A stretch of 64,000 nucleotides of DNA from Populus alba (Eukaryota > Streptophyta > Magnoliopsida > Malpighiales > Salicaceae), in the NCBI RefSeq assembly GCF_005239225.2, contig NC_133298.1:4402001-4466000 (forward strand), given 5' to 3'. Below, piece by piece: positions 32,758-43,924 of this stretch; position 1 is the stretch's first letter; every line of letters begins with the position of its first letter. Below the pieces are notes generated by a model. The model searched no databases. It was not told the origin of the DNA and worked only from the letters and a program-made list of their open reading frames with translations. Position numbers and translations under genes: made by a program.

Positions 32758-33858
32758 TTAGATGATCTCCAAAACTTCTTTCGCCATGGGATCTTTGAAC
32801 AGACCAAAGAATTGAGCAATTCCCATAGTCCTGGGAACAAACTGTATGCCCCCAAATTGTCTTACCACTAAAGTCGGAGCATAACTCACATAACCTGTAA
32901 TCCCCACCAATGGTACCCAACGCCTTCGTCCACAACTCATTAGGACCTTCGTTGTTGTTACCCATGGCGCTCTCCATTTAAAATCGCTATTAGGTAAACC
33001 TTCTAATTTATCAACCCAACCCTGGTTGTCTAGATCTCCCCATTCTTCTTCTTCCACTAACTTTAGGGGCTTTTGAGTGAACCACCAAAAATTATTGAAG
33101 ACAGGTTTCTTTGTTTCGATATGGCTCACCATCCAAATATACAACAGTTGCGTGCAGCATCTCATTGCTCCTTTTCCAGCCTTTCTACAATGGTTAAGTG
33201 TCAAAAATGTTTCGGCTAAGATAGCAACCACTGGATTGATCTGTGTGTTCTCATACTCCACATAAGCAGCGGCGGCCTCCAAGCTTACTAAACCAGTCTG
33301 ACTTGGGAACAACACAAGGCCAAATATACCTAAGGCAATCAATCTTTCTTTTTCTACTTCTGACTCCTTTTCCAACTCTAGCATCCTCCATTTCAAACCG
33401 ATGCCATTCTTTTCCAGAAACTTTTCCAAGTTGGAGATTCTGAGCAGTTTTGACAGCTCAGGGATGATCTTGTCGGATCTCAAAGGAGAATAAATTCGAT
33501 ACAGGTCATTCGGAAACTCGGTCAACAATCCATACTCCTCAATCGTGGGGCACAAGTCTATGCTTCCAAAGGAGAAACATCGGTATTCTGGATCCCAAAA
33601 ATGAACTAAGGCTCGCACAGCTGGGCTTACAACTTCTACCTTTGCGATTTCCATCAAACGTCCGTATTTCCTAAAAAGTGCATCTTTATCCACATTCTGA
33701 AAATGAGTCGTTAACTTGTTCACCTCATTCAATATGCAATTCAGGTTCTTGATTGGCGACATTTTCTTAGCATCGCTTCTAAGGCAGTCTCCTTCAATCA
33801 ATTGTGACAGTTCAGAATTCTTTCCATACTCTATGATGGAAGATTTGGTGATGGTCAT
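32758..33858 (-). CDS. Tat ORF1, first half (DUF7745 / plant-mobile-domain-like)
   Basis: ATG at 33858, stop at 32758. The segment ALVHFWDPEYRCFSFGSIDL, CPTIEEYGLL and RRWVPLVGITGYVSYAPTLV is the pattern of the plant family listed as DUF7745 and found in ORF1 of Ogre-like elements. Function unknown; being upstream of gag is an Ogre hallmark. Together with the next stretch it would be about 710 residues but for one TAA. A possible splice acceptor (GAATTGCAG, near 33876) precedes the ATG. Confidence 0.75.
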   Translation of the reverse strand: MTITKSSIIEYGKNSELSQLIEGDCLRSDAKKMSPIKNLNCILNEVNKLTTHFQNVDKDALFRKYGRLMEIAKVEVVSPAVRALVHFWDPEYRCFSFGSIDLCPTIEEYGLLTEFPNDLYRIYSPLRSDKIIPELSKLLRISNLEKFLEKNGIGLKWRMLELEKESEVEKERLIALGIFGLVLFPSQTGLVSLEAAAAYVEYENTQINPVVAILAETFLTLNHCRKAGKGAMRCCTQLLYIWMVSHIETKKPVFNNFWWFTQKPLKLVEEEEWGDLDNQGWVDKLEGLPNSDFKWRAPWVTTTKVLMSCGRRRWVPLVGITGYVSYAPTLVVRQFGGIQFVPRTMGIAQFFGLFKDPMAKEVLEII

Positions 33859-33867
33859 TTCGTTCAC

Positions 33868-34366
33868 AAATCCTGCAATTCAAAATGCATGGGGGGTTAG
33901 TCTTGTTTCGATGCAAAAGATTTATATCGGAACATACACCCTAAGGATAGGTTCTAGTTCTTTTACGTGAGACAGAGGGTAGGTTTACTACTAGGTCTCT
34001 AAAAGAGGGTCTCTTGCTGTTCCAGTGATCACCCTCGTAAAGGCGATATGGAGGTCCAGCAGATAGTGGGATGGCACGTGTACCAATCACTATCAGTCTA
34101 AACACTCAGCAAAGAGTTGGGGTTTACACAAACTTAAGCCTTGACTCAAGTCATAAGGCAAGCTGCTAGTCCCCAACTTAAACTTAGAGTTACATGTGTG
34201 TGCCCTCCAAAACATAATAATAATAATAATAAAGTGATGCATGACTATGCCATGTATGATAGAATGTAAAGATATATGCTAAAGCTTTTAAACAAAACAT
34301 CATAAGAAAACAAAAACCAATAACACATAACATAAACAAACAAACAAATCAAGCTTAGTCCTAACA
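33868..34366 (-). other. Tat leader between primer site and ORF1
   Basis: About 500 bases with no long open frame in the element's orientation. It may hold packaging or splicing signals, but I can identify none beyond a possible acceptor next to ORF1. Confidence 0.5.
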
Positions 34367-34384
34367 TCCCCAGTGGAGTCGCCA
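34367..34384 (-). other. Tat primer-binding site
   Basis: The minus strand reads TGGCGACTCCACTGGGGA three bases inside the (partial) LTR end. It begins TGG, complement of the tRNA 3' CCA. Ogre-group elements are reported to use a tRNA-Arg primer; I have not matched the tRNA here. A damaged copy (TTTCGACTCCACT) is at 35541-35553. Confidence 0.75.
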
Positions 34385-34387
34385 TTC

Positions 34388-35540
34388 TGTCACACCCCCT
34401 CAAAAAATTATAATTAGGGCACGACATCGGTTGGCGATTTTCGTTGTGTTCTGCTTGAATTTGGTTCTTTGGAGTCGCCACCTAGTATTTGGTCACTAGG
34501 AACCCTAACTGGTCTTTCAGAGATTCTAAGGCAAGGGACTGGTTTCGTAAAGGGAAGGTACTAGCACCCCTAATACGCCCTACCTAAGGTAAGCTGTTTG
34601 GTGTTTGGTTTGCTCTATAGTCTATGGTGTTGGTGTTTTCTAATCCCGTCAACTCGTAAATCGCAAGGAAAAGAGAATAAAAGAACGAAGAAAAATTTCA
34701 CAATTCTTAAAAAAAAACTACTTTTCATGACTCGTAAACCGTGGAAAAAAAATTAAAATTAAAATTTTGAAATGTTCTCGATCGCAACCAAAGCTTCTTT
34801 CAAACATGTGCGTTGATTTATTACTCCCGATAATATTTTGGATGTTCGTCCTTTTAAGGATTTCTTCATCCAAACATTAGCGGTGAACAATAACCACAAC
34901 TTCTCCTCCCAAAATAAGATTTTTATAGTTTTTGGAATATTGGCCAATACCCTTTGGAGTTTTACAAACAGGTTGTAAAATCCACAAATGCAAGAAAATG
35001 ATTTTGTGTTTAAGAAATCTATGCGAAAACACATTTTTTAAAACTTCCAATATTTTTTATATATATAAAAAGAACATTCAAAACGTGCTAGTGTATTGGC
35101 CGTATGCATGAAAACAAAACATTTTTTTTTTTTATAAACTCTTTTTTTTTTTTACGAAAACAGGTGTTTTTTAAATACTGAAATTATATCCCCATAGTAT
35201 AAAAAAATGCAAATCAATATATACCAAGAACAACAATATATTTTTTTTTACTTTTCAGAAATTTTTTTATTTTTTATTTTTTTGAGAAAAAAAATATATA
35301 CATATATACACACACATGCATAATATAATAATATAATAATATAATAATATATTAATATATTAAATGGGCTGGGCCGGCCCAATTAACTGGGCCGGACTCC
35401 AGCCCCAAAAATTGTTGGGCCGGACTCGGCCCAACAGCAACCTACTTTGGTCTGGGCCGGACCGGCCCAGACCCATATCATTGGGCCAGACACTGTCTGG
35501 CCCAACAAAAAAAAGGAAATGAACGGGGGGGGGGGAATTA
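34388..35540 (-). repeat. extra truncated LTR copy, inner to the 5' LTR
   Basis: 1153 bases equal to the last part (R/U5 side) of the LTR, lacking U3 and the TATA box. In element orientation the order is: complete LTR, then a damaged primer-site-like stretch (35541-35555), then this partial LTR, then the true primer site (34367-34384). The break falls in the G-run that forms one arm of a C/G hairpin (compare 36682-36708). Confidence 0.88.
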
Positions 35541-35555
35541 GTGGAGTCGAAATTC

Positions 35556-38104
35556 TGTCACACCCCTCAAAAAATTATAATTAGGGCACGACATCGGTTG
35601 GCGATTTTCGTTGTGTTCTGATGATTTGGTTCTTTGGAGTCGCCACCTAGTATTTGGTCACTAGGAACCCTAACTGGTCTTTCAGAGATTCTAAGGCAAG
35701 GGACTGGTTGCGTAAAGGGAAGGTACTAGCACCCCTAATACGCCCTACCTAAGGTAAGCTGCTTGGTGTTTGGTTTGCTCTATAGTCTATGGTGTTGGTG
35801 TTTTCTAATCCCGTCAACTCGTAAATCGCAAGGAAAAGAGAATAAAAGAACGAAGAAAAATTTCACAATTCTTAAAAAAAAACTACTTTTCACGACTCGT
35901 AAACCGTGGAAAAAAAAATTAAAATTAAAATTTTGAAATGTTCTCGATCGCAACCAAAGCTTCTTTCAAACATGTGCGTTGATTTATTACTCCCGATAAT
36001 ATTTTGGATGTTCGTCCTTTTAAGGATTTCTTCATCCAAACATTAGCGGTGAACAATAACCACAACTTCTCCTCCCAAAATAAGATTTTTATAGTTTTTG
36101 GAATATTGGCCAATACCCTTTGGAGTTTTACAAACAGGTTGTAAAATCCACAAATGCAAGAAAATGATTTTGTGTTTAAGAAATCTATGCGAAAACACAT
36201 TTTTAAAACTTCCAATATTTTTTATATATATAAAAAGAACATTCAAAACGTGCTAGTGTATTGGCTGTATGCATGAAAACAAAACATTTTTTTTTTTTTA
36301 TAAACTCTTTTTTTTTTTTACGAAAACAGGTGTTTTTTAAATACTGAAATTATATCCCCATAGTATAAAAAAAATGCAAATCAATATATACCAAGAACAA
36401 CAATATATTTTTTTTTACTTTTCAGAAATTTTTTTATTTTTTATTTTTTGAGAAAAAAAATATATACATATATACACACACATGCATAATATAATAATAT
36501 AAATAATATATTAATATATTAAATGGGCTGGGCCGGCCCAATTAACTGGGCCGGACTCCAGCCCCAAAAATTGTTGGGCCGGACTCGGCCCAACAGCAAC
36601 CTACTTTGGTCTGGGCCGGACCGGCCCAGACCCATATCATTGGGCCAGACACTGTCTGGCCCAACAAAAAAAGGAAATGAACGGGGGGGGAATTATTTTC
36701 CCCCCCCACCTCCTGCATGCAGAAACGATTCTGCATGCAGGAGGCCAAAACTTGCGCCCGGATTAACAAGAAAGTGTGCAGGGGGGAGGAGACGTACCTG
36801 GCGCGGCGGAGACGATGGCTTGCTGACGGTGCTGCAGTGTCGTGGCTTCACGGACGGCGGCTCCAGGGCGGCGCTGCGGCTGTTTTCCAACGGTTCGTCG
36901 TCGTTCAACCGGTTCGTTCCTTCTGTTTCAGCTTCTTGAGTTCCCTCTCAGTTTCAACTATCCCAAGCTTCTCAACTTTTGGGTTTTCGGTGGCTGTTTC
37001 TTGAGTTCGGTGGTTTCTCTCTCTTTCGGTCTCTCTCTCTCTCACTGTCTCGGTTCTTCTCTTTCTTTTTCGGGTCCTTTCCCTTTTCTCTCTTTCTCAC
37101 TCTACTTCTTCTCTATTTATAGGCATATCGGGGCATGCATGGGGGAACAAGGCGTGCTGGTCGGTCGGTCGGCAGGCGCCACTGCCAAGGTGCTTCTCTC
37201 GGGTTCGGTGGCGCGGCGGGTGGTCGGCCAGCGGCTTCGATTTCGGGGGTCCCAAGGTGTGGGGCGTCGGGCCATGGCACGTGAGGAGAGAGGCAGGGAC
37301 AAAAACCCCGGTTTTCCTCTCCTCTGCTACGCCTGCGGGGGGGAAGAAGAAGAGAAACAGTGTCGTTCAAAACGGCACCGTTTGGTCTCTTTCTCTCTTT
37401 TTTTTTTTTTTAACGCATGAAACGGCGTCGTTTTGGAGAAAACGCGCCGTTTCATTTAAATTTGGCGCCAGAAATGCGCCAACGTTCACATCAGTCCCCC
37501 AATTATTTTTGTTCCTTTCAATTGCGTCCCTGCCAATTTCGGTCTTGTCCGCCAAGTTGGCCGCCTTTTCCACTTTGGTCCTTGGCCTCTAAATTATGCA
37601 ATTTAGCCCTCAATTGATCAATAAACTTCCAATTTCTTCAATTAGGCCCCTCAATCAACTCCAAACAGCCCCCCTATCTTTGCGCCTTTTCCAAATTGGT
37701 CCCTGGTTTCGGATTTTCACAATTAAACCCCTAATTGGCCATTAAACTTCAATATTTATGCAATTAAGCCCCTGATTTGACTTAATAAATTCCTAAAAAT
37801 CATAATTTGGCCCCAGAACTTTAATTTCTTCAATTTAAAGCCCAAATTGACTTAAAAAATTAATTTTTCTTGCGATCAAAATCCCCTATAAATCCAATAA
37901 AAAATCAATTAAAACCCATAAACATCCAAATTTGGGCTTCTCTCCTCAGAATTCAAAATTTCCTTCTCAATAGGGTTCTCATCCTTCAAGAATATATTGT
38001 CAAAAAATCCAATCTTTGTATCTTTATACTCCTTGACCAATTTTCTGACCATTTTCCGAGCGCTTCTGCCTCCTGTTATTTTTCTAACCTCCTTCGGCTA
38101 TATC

Positions 38105-38138
<34 letters not shown>

Positions 38139-38169
38139 TTTTGCGGGGACCCAAAAATGGGTTACAACA
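35556..38169 (-). repeat. Tat 5' LTR (complete)
   Basis: 2614 bases matching the 3' LTR over its full length, including TATA box and hairpins. Length differences come from T/A runs (such as 38100-38140). On its inner side it is not followed by the normal internal region but by 15 bases resembling a primer site and a second, truncated LTR. Confidence 0.92.
37114..37121 (-). promoter_or_regulatory. TATA box of the 5' LTR (element promoter)
   Basis: Same TATAAATA as in the other LTR. Being in the 5' LTR, it would drive full-length element RNA, which would pass through the partial LTR before reaching the primer site. Confidence 0.6.
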
Positions 38170-38174
38170 AAAGG
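38170..38174. other. right target-site duplication AAAGG
   Basis: AAAGG directly follows the right LTR end (..GGTTACAACA) and matches 20457-20461. It fixes both ends of the 17.7 kb element. Confidence 0.9.
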
Positions 38175-38376
38175 ATCGATGTTGTAGCTGAGACAATTGA
38201 AATTAACATTAAAGCATCTTATTTTAACAGTTGATTTTGTCATTTACAAAGCCAAACAAGCATACTCCAAATTTTGTAACAAAACTTGCCAAAGTGAGAA
38301 AACAGATACTGCAGTCGTTGCATTCTTCATGTATCCAGCTGCTAGGATTATATTTGAATTGTACCTTATTTCTAAG

Positions 38377-38985
38377 CTGTCAAGGATTGAATACAAATAT
38401 AATTACAGCCATCAAGCTTTAGCTACCAATTATGAATTAATTATTAATTATTAATCAGAAAAACTAAGACTTGTGGCGAAAACATTGTAGCTAAAATCAT
38501 TGTTCATCCTCTCATAAATTATCATGGATTGGTGTAGTGATTTTTTAAATAAATTTTAATTTAATGCTTTAACTTTTTCTTTGTATAATTGATCCCTTCT
38601 GAACCCAAATTATCATCCAATTGCATTTAAAAAAAAAAAATGGATAGAGGATCAAAGTGAAAATGATATAGGTAAAATAGGTAGTAACTTCAAATTTTAT
38701 ACAAAAAGTTTATTTTGGTCCTTTATATTTTTCAGCTTACAAGTAATCAATTTCGATATCAAAGTTTATTTTCTTTATTTTTTCAGTTTTTTTAAAAAAA
38801 AAAATAGAATCACTGGATTCTAGTAGAGAGAGAGTAGTCATTGACAATAATTCTAGCCACTAAAAAAGTTAAAATTAATGTAAATAGATTCCATTTTATG
38901 AGGGGAGCTTCACCTATGTGTTTTTTTTCCTTCTCGCCGAAGAAGGCAGATTTGATCGCATAAATGTTTTCCGATCGCATTAAAA
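38377..38985. other. gene-free stretch, continuation of duplicate B
   Basis: Aligns by eye with 3127-3715 next to copy A, with small gaps. No coding sequence. Homology ends shortly before the DC1 pseudogene. Confidence 0.5.
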
Positions 38986-38989
38986 GGTG

Positions 38990-40060
38990 ACGTTTGTGCC
39001 GATTCGATGCGAAGCATGCGGGGAGTTCTTCCGGGGCACAACCTCCACTTGCAACGAATGTGCGTTCAACATACACGAAGCCTGAGTAGAGTTGCCGCAG
39101 GAATTCCAAGATCCTTACCACCAGCACCGGCACCGTCTCACTTTGGTTAAGACAAATGGGATGGATCACCTTTTAATTAAATGCCTTGTCTATAGTGAAA
39201 ATCATTTTGGGTTTTCTTTTCACTGTCAAAATTGCAACTTCGATCTGGATTTAAAATGTGCTTTTCAGAAACTGGCCATAACTGAAGGTCAAGATCTACT
39301 TCACCATTTAACTAACTTTCATCCATTTGTAGCTACTCAGAAAAGGCAGGATAATGATGACAATGATGGTGATGGTGATGGTGTTTCCTGCAGGATATGT
39401 GGAGAACCCACCTCTGGCGCGCTATATGGCTGCGATCTCTGCAACTTCTATCTGCACCGATCATGTGCTGAGTTTCAGTTGCCAGCAACACTCCAGCACT
39501 TTTATCACCCTTGTCTTCTTCATTGAGCATCGATAAGGAAGAGTCTACCTGAAGCGCCTGTGGCGATTCTTATGATTTCTACTCCTACCTCTGTGAGCCT
39601 TGCAATTTCAGGATCGAGATCAGTTGTGCACTGTATCCTCTCATCATGGAATTCCGAGGTCAGCAACAGTTTCACCGTTTCATCCATGGGCATCCCTTGA
39701 AGCTTACGGAGATAAAGCATGATGATGAAATTCTCTGCTATGCTTGCCTGAACACTGCTCAGGTCAGACATACGTCTGCTGCAGCAGCAAATGCAAGTTT
39801 TTCCTCCATAACTCATGCTTTAATTTGCCTCAGAAAATACATCACCCATTCCATCCACACCATTCTCTAACTTTATACTCTCCGATTCAACGCCAACCTA
39901 GACCAGAGAATGCAAAGTTCGTTATCGTTACTGTTCTGGTTTCACCTGCTCTTGTAACTTCTGCAAATTCGACATGGATGTTGAATGTCCAGTGATGATA
40001 TCCGCCATAAAGTGTACGAAGGTCACCATTACAACATATTATTTGTGGACGGTCAAGATG
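38990..40060 (+). pseudogene. DC1 / C1 domain (Cys-His-rich zinc finger) protein, pseudogene
   Basis: Translated pieces have the repeating Cys/His pattern of plant DC1 domain proteins: CEACGEFFRGTTSTCNECAFNIHEA (about 38998-39084), HHLLIK-type linker and FHCQNCNFDLDLKCA, then VSCRICGEPTSGALYGCDLC with NFYLHRSCAEF (39390-39480), YSYLCEPCNFRIEISCALYP and later QTYVCCSSKCKFFLHNSC with CNFCKFDMDVECP. An in-frame TGA sits at about 39086, and at least two frame changes follow (near 39526 and 39750-39790). Full-length members usually have several such domains and bind zinc; this copy cannot make one. Confidence 0.8.
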
Positions 40061-40370
40061 GTGAAAATAAACCAGATTTTAGATTTTAAAAAAATTCAAA
40101 AAGGTCAATTGGTTTATTCAGTAGAATACAATTTTTATTTAAATTAGAATTTTCTTGTATTGGTTGAATTACTTGTCTGGGACTTTGTACCTATAAAAAA
40201 ACTTATAATTTAGCATTATTTATAAGTACAAAAGAAAAAGAATAGCTAAGAGAGTTTAAAAAGAAACACTTAATAAAAGTATACATCCCTCTTAATTTTT
40301 TTATTCTTGAGTTCTTGACCTTGCATTATTGTATTGATCTTATATCACACATGCCTTACTTTTAACAAGT

Positions 40371-41745
40371 TGTATCAAAGCTTAGGTTTAAAAATTTGAC
40401 AAGGTTAATCCAAATAAAAAAACAACTATAAAACTTGATGTATTCTAGTAAAAGCTTAGTTATGTTCTCAAGATGTGTAAGAGATGATTGAAAAAGGCTT
40501 TGAGAAGCTTATAGATGAGGCAACGTTGACTTCAGCCAAAAGAAAGGTCGTGCAAAAGGCACGAAATATAAATCAACAAGCATTAACAATCATCCATCAA
40601 TGTCTGGATGATATCACTTTTAAGATAGTGGCCAACAAAACCACCACTAAGTAAACATAGGAAGTTTTGCAAGAATCAAACTAATAAATTGACAATGTGA
40701 AAAATGTACGTTTATAAAAGTTATGTGGTGACTTTGTAAAATTACATATGCTTGAGTCAAAGAATATTTCAGAATATTTTGCAAGAGTATTAGTCATATA
40801 CAATCAAATGAAAAGATATGAAGAAAAGATGAAAAAGACACGTGTTGTAAAGAAGATCGTACTCTCGCTACAAAAATAGTTTCATCATGTTGTGATCATG
40901 ATAGAGGAATCGCAAAATATGGATGTTCTTTCAATACAAAATCTCATTGGAAAATTACAAGCCCATAAAAAAAGAGTCAATGAGATTCAAGATGATGTTG
41001 GTGCATAAGAACTTTTTCCAAAGCAATATGGTATTCCCAATGGGGTAGAGGACATGGACAAAGTAGAGAAAGAGAAACAAGAGGCAGATATTTTGGAAAA
41101 GAAGGCCAAGACAACTACAACAAGTTAACCGGTCAACCATAAGAAGCAAACCAATCGATCGGTTACACTGACAATGGCAATCCAAGATCTAGGTTTGACA
41201 AATCAAAAGTTAAATGCTATAATTGTTAAAAAACATGTCATTATACTAGGGATTGCTAGAGTCCAACCAAAAAGGTTGAGGAGAATGCAAATCTTGTAAT
41301 AAAAGAAGAGAAAGAAGCCACCCTACTACTAATACATAATAAGATAATGTAAGACAAAGAGAACATGTGGTATCTAGACGATGGAACCAGCAATTACATG
41401 TGTGGATTCAAAGACAAGTTCATGGAGTTTGATGAAGCAATTAGAGGTAATGTCACATTTGTGAATCATTCAAAGGTTGTCATCAAAGGAAAATGTATGT
41501 TTTTGATTAAATTGAAAGATAAAAAGTCTTCAATTTATTGATAATGTCTATTATATACCAACGATTAAAAGTAACATATTGAGGTTAGAATAATTGTTGG
41601 AGAAGGGGTATGAGATTACAATAAAAGATCGTATTTTGAGATTACTTGATGCTAAAAGGGTTATAATTGCAAAAGTAGTTATGATAAAGAACGGAATATT
41701 CTTACTAAATATAGAGTTTCTAGTGACCAAATTACTAGATGATGA
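40371..41745 (+). mobile_element. copia remnant: primer site, gag, protease, pre-integrase
   Basis: A primer-site relic TGTATCAAAGCTT (40371-40383) is followed by a gag UBN2-like stretch (ALTIIHQCLDDITFKIVANK, ISEYFARVLVIYNQMKRYEE), a zinc knuckle broken by a stop (VKCYNC, stop, KTCHYTRDC), a protease remnant (WYLDDGTSNYMCG, active site D-D-G instead of D-S/T-G) and GAG-pre-integrase (LLEKGYEITIKDRIL...FLLNIEF). Many stops are present. RT and RNase H are missing. Sequence left of 40371 may be an LTR remnant. Confidence 0.75.
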
Positions 41746-43924
41746 CTCTTATCCCTTTTTTAACTAAGAAATGACAAGAATTTTTTATCCTTTCGACCCG
41801 TATCATTCCCAATGATCTCGTTTCGGGAGGATAATCGTCGTGACACCGTACATGAGCGACGATTCTTTCTATTAATTTTCAGGTATTCATGAGGAGGATA
41901 AGACATAATAGTGCAAAAATAAATCTGCAATTCAAAGCAATGAGAACTCCATTGTGGTGAACGAGATCTTAAGATACAGCTTGTCTGTAAATAATCCACA
42001 CTGTAAATAATCAATGCCGATCAATCCTCCTTGCAAAGTTCAATGGTGAAGAAGCGTTTCTTTTTCTTTCTATGAGGTACCATAAACAGCATGCATAAAC
42101 AGCATGCATAGCAAAAGGATTTCTGACGCTTATGAAGATCTCCTACACAATCGATGGGTCAAGTTGAAAAATCTGAAATTTGCAGGTTTCAAAGATAGCG
42201 ATGGAAACCTAAAATATCCCCTGTTATCGGACAGGTTGTATAAGCGTTTTATGGAGAAGCTCTATTCTACAAAAACTTGATCACTCAGAAATTGGCCCCA
42301 TTCTACAAAAACTCTCTGCCAAAAATTGAGATTTCGAAGCTGAATCCACGCTAAGTCCAGGAGTGAAGAACTATTTCATCGCCATGCCATGTGGGACTGT
42401 GCACAGCATGTGCAATGCCATGATCATTGACATCTCTGCAAGTCCATTTCTCAATTAATATAGGGATTTTATTAAATTTTATTGTTTAATATTAAGTTAA
42501 TAATAAATATATTTTCATGTTTTTTATTATGTAGTAAAATAAAAAAATTAATTAGATCTAGAGGAGTCTATAATCTAGGTTGTGGATTGACAAATAAAAA
42601 ATATTTTTCTCTCAATAATTTATGACATATGAACCCCTCAAATTTTCATATAATTTAATTTAAAATTCAATCAAAGTAAAGAGTTGAAGCATAATTTCAC
42701 AAGTTTCAATTATTGAACTGCATGTAATAATAATATCAAAATATTTTCTAAAATCTAGATATTATATTTTTATATTTCAAAGGTTTTTTGTCCAAGCTGC
42801 AGTGATAACGAGGGAAATACTTGTTTAATCTAACTAGATTGATATCTAATAAAACTTTTTTTTCAAAGATAAACATAAGAAAAAATAGCAACAATTTACG
42901 AGTCTTGGCTTTTCTCTTATTTCAATTGATTTTTCTTTCTTCAAATTTACGAGTAGTTGAGTGCAGATGCCGTGAAATTATCCAAAACCAGAGATTAAAT
43001 ACCCTTTATACACTGGTTGGAGCACCTTGATCAGCTGTATATGCCTTTCATGCAATTGTAAGCTAACCTGTGCAGGTGAGACGACCTTTTATCCATCTTC
43101 GTTCACTTCACTGCATTCTGCTGAGATCCTCAGCACAGTTGAAAATGTTCTAGGGCATCGTGTAGTCTCTTTACAATAAACGATGCAATTTTATGTTATT
43201 CTGCTCACCTTTTCCTCCCAGGACAATTTTATGTTATTTTTGTAATCCAATTGATCCTTTACTTTATCTCAAATGTCAATAATGGTACCAAATAGTACAG
43301 GGACCAAACTAAAACGATACTGTAAGTAGGGATACCGAATGCTCCACTAACCCCATGAATTGACTGGAACAGGATTGGTCTGTCACCACTCTACAAGCAA
43401 ACCTGTATGTCCCACGTAAAGTTCGATTATTTTGCAGAGAGGCAAACGTTATGAAACGAACGCAAGGCTTTTAGGGTAAAATACAGCCTCTCCCATCTGA
43501 TTCTTTCCTGTTTGTTTCAGGAAAACCGAACCATTTCGGACATTATTTATTATTATCCTCTGGAGTCTGGCAAGAATCTAACGTTAGAAGTCTCAATTTC
43601 CCAGGTATTTGCTGTTACCTTCTTCTGCTTACTCCCTTTTATGTTTCTGCAGAACCCAGATCCACTTTGGATCGTAGAGGGTCATAGATTATTAATCTTG
43701 AGATAATATTTGGAGTGTTGTGATCTGGACAAGATCACTGTAGATGCACGTGGGGGGCTATCCAAATCTTTTCTAGTTGATCTTTTGTACTTGAATTGTG
43801 GGTTCTTTGTGTTTTTGGAGTTGAAAAGATTCGATTTTTGGGATTGATTTTGAATTCTTGTGGTTTTTCACGATTCCCTTTTTGTTTCTTTGGTTTCTGT
43901 AGGTTTTTGCTTTGTTGTGAAGCA
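41746..43924. other. gene-free stretch upstream of the F-box gene
   Basis: No supported gene. A short tandem repeat CATAAACAGCATGCATAAACA lies near 42070-42105. The last few hundred bases (about 43380-43924) are presumably promoter and 5' UTR of the F-box gene; a clear TATA box was not assigned. The 69-codon frame at 42821-43030 has a hydrophobic stretch but no family I recognise. Confidence 0.4.

Larger units (their letters stand above)
20462..38169 (-). mobile_element. Tat/Ogre-type Ty3-gypsy retrotransposon, full length, 17.7 kb
   Basis: Terminal LTRs of about 2.6 kb (20462-23065 and 35556-38169), a 5-bp target duplication, a primer-binding site inside the right LTR and a polypurine tract inside the left one define a complete element transcribed on the minus strand. 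Internal order: primer site, leader, ORF1, gag, protease, RT, RNase H, a second RNase H, integrase, long 3' untranslated part. The extra ORF upstream of gag, the second RNase H and an intron between protease and RT are reported hallmarks of the Tat lineage, Ogre group. LTRs are almost identical by eye, so insertion was recent. In-frame stops in ORF1 and gag/pro, and an extra partial LTR, suggest it is now compromised. Confidence 0.93.
20414..38376 (-). pseudogene. MATE exon 3-4 fragment, copy B, split by the Tat element
   Basis: The exon-4 remnant is cut in two: 20414-20461 on the left and 38170-38187 on the right. The exon-3 remnant follows at 38290-38376. Removing the element plus one AAAGG copy leaves sequence collinear with copy A (2875-3126), including the same 4-base frameshifting insertion. 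The pseudogene was therefore already dead when it was duplicated and before the retroelement arrived. A splice-adjacent base also differs here (GTTGTAG for GTTGTGG). Confidence 0.85.

Noticed and set aside
42821..43030. 69-codon frame with a signal-peptide-like stretch
   Set aside because: No family motif, no paralogue in the window and A/T-rich intergenic surroundings; too little to call a gene.
43796..43924. Upstream in-frame start for the F-box protein
   Set aside because: The added residues are Phe/Cys/Leu-rich and unlike the family, which starts just before the F-box; the stretch reads better as 5' UTR.
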